A stretch of DNA of 64,000 nt from Clostridia bacterium (GTDB lineage Bacteria; Bacillota; Clostridia; Saccharofermentanales; Saccharofermentanaceae), in NCBI GenBank assembly GCA_024403735.1, contig JAKSRG010000003.1, positions 1 to 64,000 of the forward strand, given 5' to 3'. Every line of letters begins with the position of its first letter. Position 1 is the first letter of the stretch. The translations under genes and the position numbers were made by a program. Under the pieces are notes generated by a model, which was not told where the DNA came from, ran no database searches, and worked only from the letters and a program-made list of their open reading frames with translations. Of this stretch, positions 57,506 to 64,000 are shown one piece after another.

Positions 57506-57619
57506 TTACAAATTAACTAATAATAGCATCGCAATTCCACTACAAATACGAACTCTCTTATTATTCTTCTCCATATTTGTATTTGAATAATCTACTGCCT
57601 GTAATACTGTTTCTTTCAT
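57506..57619 (-). CDS. Small open frame, doubtful
   Basis: A 37-codon frame (MKETVLQAV...) with a hydrophobic end (GIAMLLLVNL) lies after the transporter terminator and before a minus-strand terminator. GGAA directly abuts the ATG, which is too close for a proper ribosome site. It is more likely a chance frame or a remnant than a gene. Confidence 0.15.
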   Translation of the reverse strand: MKETVLQAVDYSNTNMEKNNKRVRICSGIAMLLLVNL

Positions 57620-57649
57620 TTCCTTGTCGACACAGAGCGAGAGTCATAG

Positions 57650-57682
57650 AAAAAGCACCCGACAAGGTGTGTCGGGCGCCTG
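57650..57682 (-). terminator. Terminator of the solute-binding lipoprotein gene
   Basis: On the minus strand, GCGCCCGACA pairs with TGTCGGGTGC around CACCT and is followed by TTTTTC, about 25 nt after the stop. Confidence 0.9.
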
Positions 57683-57704
57683 CTACCAGCGCTTTCCAAG
57701 GAAT

Positions 57705-60098
57705 TTATTCACGCTCATCCTTATAGATTTTTATCTCACTTTTTGCAATATTACATACTTCATCAAGCGTCTTATCACCAGCAAAGTAAGGCTGAATTTC
57801 CTGATGGATGAGCATTTTTACAGTCGCATCATAACTATTAGAAATAACTGAGCATGATCTAATAATATCCACGTACTTCTCTGTATATGAATGTGAAGCC
57901 GGTAAAGACATTCCTAATTGGTATAGGAGCAACTCATCGGAACCATCAGCTATCTGTGCCTCACGCATATTGTTATATGCATTAATCGCCTCATCACACA
58001 TACTGATAAGGACACTTTCCTTAATCGGAGTTCCTGTAGCAAAGAACATTTTCTGAATATCATCATCAAGAAGTCTTTGACAGAAAGACCAGCATGCATC
58101 AGGATTATTAACATCAGCAGCAATCGCCATCGAGTTAGTAACTACAATCGTTGGTCCACGTCTATCAATAGAAGGAAGTCCTACGACAGTCAGATCCTGA
58201 AGATTAAATCCACCATTTGTGTATTCACCAAGAAGGAAGCTAGCAAAACCATTTATCTCCGCATATGTAGCACCACTGATCTCACCAAATGGGTCGTAAT
58301 AGTATTCAGGAACATTGTCATTGGCATACTTAGCAGCAGCCTTGATAGCCTTCGTATCAATGGAGTTATCTCCACCATGCTTAATGATAAGGTCATTCAT
58401 AGAGGCCAATACCTCATCAAGAAAATCTATGCGGTTCATCTTAAGTGGATCCTTACCATTACATACATCACTTACAAATTCTGAGTATTCATCAAAAGTA
58501 AATCCTTGCTTATTAACATTTGACGAAGAAGTAACAATTCCCTTTACACCGAATGAGACTGGGATCTGATATAACTTGCCATCTTCTTTAGCTGCATCGA
58601 GCACATTTTTAAGAAGTCCATCTTCCTGCTTAGCATAACTTGTTAAATCCATAAGGCAGTCGCGTCTGTTAATCATGTTACAGTCAAAGGCATTAATAAT
58701 AATGTCTGGTCCTTCACCTGCCATGAGATCTTGAGTAAGCATAGCATTCAGTTTTGATTGAGTTTCATAAGTATCAAAAGCAACATCACCAGTAGCCTCT
58801 GAAGAATGCTCATACAAGTACTTTGTTAATGAATACTTGCTATCGAAAACAACGAAGTACTCACTACTATTCTGGTTAAATTCAAAGATAGCCTGAGCGA
58901 TAGCTTCATCCATATCTCTAGTTGATGCTAATGTGATAATTTCTTTACCAATATTAGGATTTGTATCACACTTTGAAATCTTATAAACGTATGAATTAGT
59001 TTCTTCTGAAACTCCTGTAACATTTGTATATACAGAACCAGCAAGGATAGCTTCATCATCTGTTACGGAATATATTTTTAAGTAAGGAATATCAAATCTA
59101 TTAATATTACATTCATTGAAATCGACAACAATATCCAAAGTACGAGCATCGAAATCAAGCTTCTTAATTCCATCTGTATCAAGCGCATAACATCCCTGAC
59201 CAGATATATAAGTTATGCTCTCAGGGTTAACTGAGCTAACCCAGCCCATGTCACCTTCATATATCTCATACTTTGCAGTTGGGAGATTAATAGTGAACCA
59301 CATACGCTGATAAGTACCAGCATCAGTAACACCAACAATAGCAGTTTCATCATCAATTCCAAATATACAGTCGATGCTACCAATCGTAGCATTAGGGAAA
59401 ACATTTGCTAGATTAATATCCTTTGTTGAACCATCAGGGCTCTTCACTTCAAGGACATTTCTAACGCTATTACTTCCGTCAAAACTCCAGTATTTGATAA
59501 TCGAATAACCAGCACCAAGATTAACTACACCACCATTATTAATAGCGTACTCACTACCTTCATTCTGACCAACACTTTTTAGCGAACTACTATCGTAATC
59601 GAAAACATACTCAAAGTTTCCATCATAGTATCCATCTGTAGTATTATAAAAAACTCCATCTACTGAAAGCTTAATATCTGAACCATCAAAATAGAATGAA
59701 TTCAAAAGGAGATACATTGCATCTTCTAATTCAGGCTGTTCGTAAGCCAAATGCATCATATCAACGGACTTAACAAGCTTTCCATCTTCACTGCAGAAAT
59801 CCAAATTAAGAACTCGTCCATCATAATCATCTTCAAGATAATTCTTAGTCTTGCCTTCAGTCTTAAAGACATACATATCCTCATATTTACCGACGATACT
59901 CTGACCCCAGAAAATGTAATCACTCCGGTCATATTCTGTTCCTATATAATTCTTTTGGACTGTATACCAATTAGTATCATCACTAACATATACTGCATCC
60001 TTAGGGACTACCTTCGTAGCATTACAACCAGATAAAAGCGTACTCAAAAATAAAGTGGTCGTCAAAGCTAACGCCACAAACCTGCGCGATGTCTTCAT
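57705..60098 (-). CDS. Large lipoprotein: N-terminal beta-rich domain plus C-terminal solute-binding domain
   Basis: The protein has 797 residues from ATG 60098; GGGAGATAG is upstream and the frame is open eleven codons further without a site. Residues 1-24 are a lipoprotein signal with lipobox LLSGC. Residues about 30-400 are repeated beta strands with spaced Asp/Gly and Tyr/Trp, looking like a beta-propeller, but with no repeat I can name. Residues about 410-790 resemble family 1 ABC solute-binding proteins: ASTRDMDEAIAQAIFEFNQ, LTQDLMAGEGPDIIINAFD, the SYAKQEDGLLKNV segment and NPDACWSFCQRLLDDD. No permease or ATPase genes are adjacent, so it is an orphan receptor. The gene is monocistronic. 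Confidence 0.78.
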   Translation of the reverse strand: MKTSRRFVALALTTTLFLSTLLSGCNATKVVPKDAVYVSDDTNWYTVQKNYIGTEYDRSDYIFWGQSIVGKYEDMYVFKTEGKTKNYLEDDYDGRVLNLDFCSEDGKLVKSVDMMHLAYEQPELEDAMYLLLNSFYFDGSDIKLSVDGVFYNTTDGYYDGNFEYVFDYDSSSLKSVGQNEGSEYAINNGGVVNLGAGYSIIKYWSFDGSNSVRNVLEVKSPDGSTKDINLANVFPNATIGSIDCIFGIDDETAIVGVTDAGTYQRMWFTINLPTAKYEIYEGDMGWVSSVNPESITYISGQGCYALDTDGIKKLDFDARTLDIVVDFNECNINRFDIPYLKIYSVTDDEAILAGSVYTNVTGVSEETNSYVYKISKCDTNPNIGKEIITLASTRDMDEAIAQAIFEFNQNSSEYFVVFDSKYSLTKYLYEHSSEATGDVAFDTYETQSKLNAMLTQDLMAGEGPDIIINAFDCNMINRRDCLMDLTSYAKQEDGLLKNVLDAAKEDGKLYQIPVSFGVKGIVTSSSNVNKQGFTFDEYSEFVSDVCNGKDPLKMNRIDFLDEVLASMNDLIIKHGGDNSIDTKAIKAAAKYANDNVPEYYYDPFGEISGATYAEINGFASFLLGEYTNGGFNLQDLTVVGLPSIDRRGPTIVVTNSMAIAADVNNPDACWSFCQRLLDDDIQKMFFATGTPIKESVLISMCDEAINAYNNMREAQIADGSDELLLYQLGMSLPASHSYTEKYVDIIRSCSVISNSYDATVKMLIHQEIQPYFAGDKTLDEVCNIAKSEIKIYKDERE

Positions 60099-60194
60099 AA
60101 TATCTATCTCCCTTTGATAACAATTTATCAAATTTATTATACATTTAAGTAAAATGTATAATCAAGGCAATACTATGGCATACCAACTTTCTGA

Positions 60195-60869
60195 TTAACT
60201 AAGGACACCAAATATCATCAACGCGCCAATCGTATTAATCGCAATATTCGCACACGCATGAGTAATCCAACTCGCCATAATACTCTGATACTTTGATGAA
60301 AGCCACTGAAGAAATACGCCTACAACCGCAAGACCAGCAATGCAAAGAGCAAATATAAACGGATTAAACCAAGTGATTACAATACCAATGTGATAAAGAG
60401 AGAACACCAATCCACTAATCACTGCTCCCACCTTCTTATTCTCAAATAGCGAATAGAAAAAGCCTCTAAAAAATGACTCTTCCAAGAATGAATTCACAAC
60501 GATGATGTACGCGAAAACCAACAGACAATTTGACTTTGTGAGGTTTTCTTTAGCAATAAGACTTTCCTTAATACTACTAAGGTCAATCTGATTTCTAAGT
60601 AGCGCAAACAAAATTCCAATTCCTAAAAAGAAGCAAGCCATACATATTAGAAGTGGCTTACTATTAGTAATTTTCTTTAGATTAATAACATCTGTAAATT
60701 TCTTACCACTAACAACTGAGTAAACAACAATCGAGCCAACAAAGCACACAACCTTGATCGCACTTTTAACCCAATATCCAGGCTGAACTATCTGCTCAAT
60801 CAAAAAGACAATAGCAACTGCAATAAGCGCAACGACTATTCCCACAACGCGTTTCTTTCTATCTACCAT
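60195..60869 (-). CDS. CPBP-family intramembrane metalloprotease (CAAX protease-like)
   Basis: The 224-residue membrane protein has about seven hydrophobic segments. The family motifs are in order: EESFFRGFFY (EExxxR) near 134, FSLYHIGIV (FxxxH) near 161, and THACANIA (HxxxN) near 208. These glutamates and histidines form the intramembrane active site of CPBP/Abi proteases, related to eukaryotic CAAX-processing enzymes. In bacteria, members act in bacteriocin self-immunity or protein processing. Nothing nearby indicates a bacteriocin. It lies 96 bp upstream of the lipoprotein gene on the same strand. Confidence 0.88.
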   Translation of the reverse strand: MVDRKKRVVGIVVALIAVAIVFLIEQIVQPGYWVKSAIKVVCFVGSIVVYSVVSGKKFTDVINLKKITNSKPLLICMACFFLGIGILFALLRNQIDLSSIKESLIAKENLTKSNCLLVFAYIIVVNSFLEESFFRGFFYSLFENKKVGAVISGLVFSLYHIGIVITWFNPFIFALCIAGLAVVGVFLQWLSSKYQSIMASWITHACANIAINTIGALMIFGVLS

Positions 60870-60953
60870 ATTCCTATACCTTATTCCAATAATCTATCCA
60901 TCCACATTCTATTCTAACCGGACTTATAAATCGAGTTATTTTTATGGCAAAAA

Positions 60954-60986
60954 GAAACCCTGGATTTCAATAAAACCCAGGATTCC
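60954..60986 (-). terminator. Terminator of the MetE-like gene
   Basis: On the minus strand, GGAATCCTGG pairs with CCAGGGTTTC (two wobbles), with GTTT/AAAT continuing inward; CTTTTTG follows. Confidence 0.85.
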
Positions 60987-61015
60987 TAATGCAATTATAG
61001 ATTATCAGCAAAGGA

Positions 61016-62137
61016 TTAATTATCACCCCAAACTTCTTTTGCAATCTCCTTAACGAGTTTGAGCTTTGCCCACTGTTCTTCCTCTGTAAGCTTATTACCG
61101 ATCTCACAAGAAGCAAAACCACACTGTGGACTTAAGTAAAGTCTATCAAGTGGAACATACTTAGATGCTTCACGAATTCTTGAGATTATCTCATCCTTGT
61201 TTTCGAGCACTGGCGACTTAGTTGTGATAAGGCCAAGGACAACCTGCTTATCGCTAGACACCTTTGAAAGTGGCTCAAATCCGCCAGAACGCTCATCATC
61301 ATACTCGAGGAACAATGCATCAACATTTTCCTTCTCGAAAACATAATCTGCAACTGAATCATATGGACCACTTGTGAAGTATGTTGAGTGATAGTTACCA
61401 CGACAGATGTGAGATGTAATCACGAAGTCTTCTGGCTTATTCTCAAGAGCAAGATTATTAACTTTCAAAAGCTGAGCCTTAACATCATCGAGCTCGATTC
61501 CAAGTGCTTCATAACGCTGCTTTGCTGCATCGCCTACAATAGCGCCCCATGTGCAATCATCTAGCTGAAGATTTCTACAACCAGCATCATAGAACTGCTT
61601 GATAACATCCTGGTAAGCCTTACCAATATCTTCAATAAGTTCATCATTTGTAGCATAGAACTTTCTTGTATTTTCAAAATTCGCTGGTACAATCATCTGC
61701 TGGAAGAACTGTGATGGAGATGGAATTGTATACTTTGCTACAGTGTTTTCATCTTCGAACTGCTTAAGGAATTTGAAATACTCAACAAATGGATGAGCCT
61801 TAGCCTTAACCTTGCCTACGAGGTATGTGTCATCTAGTATTGCGAGCTCGTCATTGAACTTTACGCCATTACCAGTAGCTTTGTGATCAACACCTTCAAA
61901 GCCCCACATGAAGTCCAAGTGCCAAAATGTTCTTCTGAACTCACCATCTGTGATTACATGAAAGCCAAGTTCTTTTTGCTTAGCTACAACCTTAGTAATC
62001 TCTTCATCTGCTACCTTATCGAATTCTTCTTTTGTAATTTTGCCATCCTGATATGCCTTCTTAGCATCCTTAAGTGCCTGTGGTCTCAAAAAGCTTCCTA
62101 CATAGTCATATCTATATGGTGTACGAATTTTAGTCAT
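61016..62137 (-). CDS. MetE-like methionine synthase family protein (YxjG/YxjH type)
   Basis: The protein has 373 residues from ATG 62137, with GGAGGAC upstream; the frame continues fifteen codons further without a site. It resembles the C-terminal catalytic barrel of cobalamin-independent methionine synthase: RYDYVGSFLRP, DGEFRRTFWHLDF, the zinc-ligand His/Cys motif in SHICRGNYH, and LYLSPQCGFASCE with the last cysteine ligand. It lacks the N-terminal MetE half, as in the short B. subtilis YxjG/YxjH proteins, which are linked to sulfur-compound methyl transfer. The neighbouring LysR regulator gene, transcribed toward it, probably regulates it. No S-box or T-box is visible in front of it. Confidence 0.87.
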   Translation of the reverse strand: MTKIRTPYRYDYVGSFLRPQALKDAKKAYQDGKITKEEFDKVADEEITKVVAKQKELGFHVITDGEFRRTFWHLDFMWGFEGVDHKATGNGVKFNDELAILDDTYLVGKVKAKAHPFVEYFKFLKQFEDENTVAKYTIPSPSQFFQQMIVPANFENTRKFYATNDELIEDIGKAYQDVIKQFYDAGCRNLQLDDCTWGAIVGDAAKQRYEALGIELDDVKAQLLKVNNLALENKPEDFVITSHICRGNYHSTYFTSGPYDSVADYVFEKENVDALFLEYDDERSGGFEPLSKVSSDKQVVLGLITTKSPVLENKDEIISRIREASKYVPLDRLYLSPQCGFASCEIGNKLTEEEQWAKLKLVKEIAKEVWGDN

Positions 62138-62227
62138 GTTATTTGTCCTCCGTTTTCTTAACTGAGGACATTCTATCAACATAAGTTCAACTTGAAAAAT
62201 ACATTAAAACCGCATTTATCCATAGTT

Positions 62228-63133
62228 TTAAACTATAGATAAATGTTTCTTCAATACTTCCAAATAGTATTTACCATACTTGCTAAGTAACGTATTTTTC
62301 TTAGTAACCACACCTATTCGCATAATTTTATCAACGTCTAATGGACGCGCAATAATATTAGTACCATTAAGCTTTGCATCAATAACACCACTACTTACAG
62401 TAAAGCCATCTAGACCAATTAAGAGATTAAACAAAGTCGCTCTATCTCTAACCTGAATATTCTTAGGAAAATCAAGCATGCTCATGAACTCTTCTGAAAA
62501 GTAGAATGAATTCTTATCCCCCTGTTCATAGACAAGATAAGGATAGGCCTGTAAATCTTCAACTGTAATTACTTCCTTATCAACAAGCGGATGATCCTTA
62601 CAAATGAATACATGTGGACCAGCAACATATAACTCATCGAAAACAAGATTGTTATTCTTTATAAGCTTCGTCAAAACTTCTTCGTTATGTTCTGAAAGAT
62701 AGATAACTCCTATCTCACTTTTACCTGAAGCTACATCATCAATGATCTCACCAGTCTGAGTTTCTCTAATAATAAAGCTATACTGATCAGCATCGAACTC
62801 CTTAATCAAATCAACAAATGCATTAACAGCAAACGAATAATGCTGACAAGATACAGAGAACTTCGGCGCTCTCCTGTCACCACTACCAAAGTGATCTTTC
62901 ATATTATCAGCCTGCTCAAGAAGCATTCTGGCATACGAAAGAAGCTCTTCGCCCTCTCTTGTAGCAACTACACCTTTATTTGATCTAACAAATGCTGTAA
63001 CACCCATCTCCTTCTCGAGATTATGAATTGCAGCACTCAAAGATGGCTGAGAGATAAAAAGTTTCTCAGCAGCCTCAGTGATATTTCCACAATCTGCAAC
63101 TGTAACGAGATAAAGTAGTTGTTGTAATGTCAT
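62228..63133 (-). CDS. LysR-family transcriptional regulator
   Basis: The 301-residue protein has an N-terminal winged helix-turn-helix (LYLVTVADCGNITEAAEKLFISQPSLSAAIHNLEKEMG) and the linker helix LLSYARMLLEQADNM. A type 2 periplasmic-binding effector domain follows from about 90 (APKFSVSCQHYSF, SGKSEIGVIYLSE). The effector is unknown; the MetE-like gene 91 bp downstream on the same strand makes a sulfur or methionine-related metabolite a reasonable guess. The upstream methyltransferase gene is 62 bp away. The ribosome site is a weak GAGTGAAGAGAA. Confidence 0.92.
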   Translation of the reverse strand: MTLQQLLYLVTVADCGNITEAAEKLFISQPSLSAAIHNLEKEMGVTAFVRSNKGVVATREGEELLSYARMLLEQADNMKDHFGSGDRRAPKFSVSCQHYSFAVNAFVDLIKEFDADQYSFIIRETQTGEIIDDVASGKSEIGVIYLSEHNEEVLTKLIKNNNLVFDELYVAGPHVFICKDHPLVDKEVITVEDLQAYPYLVYEQGDKNSFYFSEEFMSMLDFPKNIQVRDRATLFNLLIGLDGFTVSSGVIDAKLNGTNIIARPLDVDKIMRIGVVTKKNTLLSKYGKYYLEVLKKHLSIV

Positions 63134-63194
63134 TGTTTTCTCTTCACTCCAATATAATTATTTCCAACCCTAACCAAGCGTCTTTCACATTATA

Positions 63195-63953
63195 TTAATC
63201 ACGCTTTTGGTATATATCCAATACATACTTTGATGTTATCGTAATCACATTACCATTGCGCTTAACCGCATCTCTTATCCCATTTAGAAATGCTTCTCTA
63301 TGCTCATCTAGAAGAGTAATATGATCTGCATGTGTCTGTATATATTCTGCGTAGGAGTCTGCATCATAACTTCTACCACCTAGAAACACTTCTCTTCCGA
63401 TATAAGTAAAGCCATATGCTTCACCATTAAGATAATCAAACTTACATGTATACGGAATCTTCACGACAAAATGCTCATCATAGACTTTCTGAATATCATC
63501 ATACAAAGCAGGATTAGCTGATTTGTTGTCATCTATCATTCTGAACATAAGAAAATATCCATTATTTTTCAAAATGTCATAGCATTTCGTATAGGCTATC
63601 TCTTCATTAATCCATTGAATTGTTGCAGCTGAATATACAACATCGAAGCTTGATTTATCAAATTCATGAGTTTCAAAATCATCAATGATTATCTTGAAGT
63701 TACTATAGTTTCCATACTTACTACTCATAACAGAAGCTAAATTTGAACCAAGTTCAATAGCTGTATAATCGCAACCTGTTTTAATTGCAAAATCTGATGC
63801 TTGACCAGTTCCAGGTCCAATCTCAAGGCATGACTTTGTCTCATCTAAATTACAAGTATTGATAATATAATCAAATAGTTCGGGAGAATATTTTTCTCTC
63901 CACTGCTCGAATTGATCGCTTATCGTATCAAATACTAATCTTTTATCTTCCAC
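63195..63953 (-). CDS. Class I SAM-dependent methyltransferase
   Basis: The 252-residue soluble enzyme starts with GTG (63953). The SAM-binding motif I is CLEIGPGTGQASDFA near 39-53, the acidic residue after strand 2 is in TAIELGSN, and the post-motif region is FDVVYSAATIQWINEE. It belongs to the methyltransferase 11/25 group acting on small molecules. The substrate cannot be read. Only a weak GAAAG lies before the start, so the exact start is less certain than the frame. It is in line with the LysR gene and could form a small methyl-metabolism unit with the MetE-like protein. Confidence 0.87.
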   Translation of the reverse strand: MEDKRLVFDTISDQFEQWREKYSPELFDYIINTCNLDETKSCLEIGPGTGQASDFAIKTGCDYTAIELGSNLASVMSSKYGNYSNFKIIIDDFETHEFDKSSFDVVYSAATIQWINEEIAYTKCYDILKNNGYFLMFRMIDDNKSANPALYDDIQKVYDEHFVVKIPYTCKFDYLNGEAYGFTYIGREVFLGGRSYDADSYAEYIQTHADHITLLDEHREAFLNGIRDAVKRNGNVITITSKYVLDIYQKRD

Positions 63954-63962
63954 TTTAATCTT

Positions 63963-64000
63963 TCACTTATTTTCCTTAGCACTCTTAAGAGCTTCGTAAA
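63963..64000 (-). CDS. 3' end of a gene cut by the window edge
   Basis: On the minus strand the last bases read YEALKSAKENK followed by TGA at 63963-63965, only 9 bp before the methyltransferase start. The close spacing suggests a co-transcribed upstream gene, but eleven residues are too few to name it, and the frame choice is not proven. Confidence 0.35.
   Translation of the reverse strand, partial: YEALKSAKENK

Noticed and set aside
1..64000. CRISPR, tRNA, rRNA, transposon or prophage elements
   Set aside because: I looked for direct-repeat arrays, tRNA-like TTCGA arms with CCA ends, transposase motifs and phage genes, and found none I could support. The only arrays are the protein-coding 315-bp repeats.

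Overview
The window is a 64 kb stretch of a low-GC, gene-dense chromosome from a Gram-positive anaerobe, most likely class Clostridia (Lachnospirales or Oscillospirales type). Evidence for this is the housekeeping gene order (rplU-prp-rpmA-obg; rpsF-ssb-rpsR-rplI-dnaB-tilS-hpt-ftsH), an N-terminally extended L27 beside its processing protease, a type III glutamine synthetase, LL-diaminopimelate aminotransferase, the clostridial GGGtGRT gene pair, and AGGAGG-type ribosome binding sites. I see no rRNA, tRNA, CRISPR array, transposase or phage gene. The window looks like core chromosome with lineage-specific surface and regulatory genes.

Layout: 1-4388 (-) is the 5' part of a very large secreted surface protein ending here in 105-residue Cna-B-like repeats. 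Next come pgi (-), a DUF4364 regulator (+) and a three-gene polar amino-acid ABC transporter (+). From 9.4 to 28.5 kb nearly everything is on the minus strand: obg, rpmA, prp, rplU with its own promoter and leader; a LacI regulator behind an unknown membrane protein translationally coupled to murC; a secreted EF-hand/leucine-rich/DUF4214 protein; the replication/translation block ftsH to rpsF; a TsaC(Sua5)-phosphatase fusion; and prfA. From 29.5 to 34.4 kb (+) lie the GGGtGRT pair, a GH43 glycosidase with twin LacI-type operators, and an acidic lipoprotein. Then (-) a Bce-type ABC transporter with a BceR-like box but no adjacent two-component genes.

37.5-54 kb is a nitrogen-assimilation island. 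gltD, gltB, dapL, dapF and an ANTAR antiterminator lie on the minus strand. Divergently, glnN (GSIII), an ammonium-transporter/PII fusion, asnB and pyrG lie on the plus strand. Ammonium is imported and sensed by one polypeptide, fixed by GSIII, and passed on by GOGAT, AsnB and PyrG. The glnN leader carries a long terminator overlapped by a candidate ANTAR hexaloop hairpin, and an 8-mer (AACTTGCA) recurs upstream of both gltB and glnN.

54.2-57.4 kb is the most striking unit: a clear yybP-ykoY (Mn2+-sensing) riboswitch with a mutually exclusive terminator, placed before a two-gene MacB/FtsX-type ABC transporter rather than one of the usual manganese exporters. The end of the window (-) holds a large lipoprotein with a C-terminal solute-binding domain, a CPBP protease, a MetE-like protein, a LysR regulator, a methyltransferase and the tail of one more gene.

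All calls come from reading the sequence. No database search or structure prediction was run.
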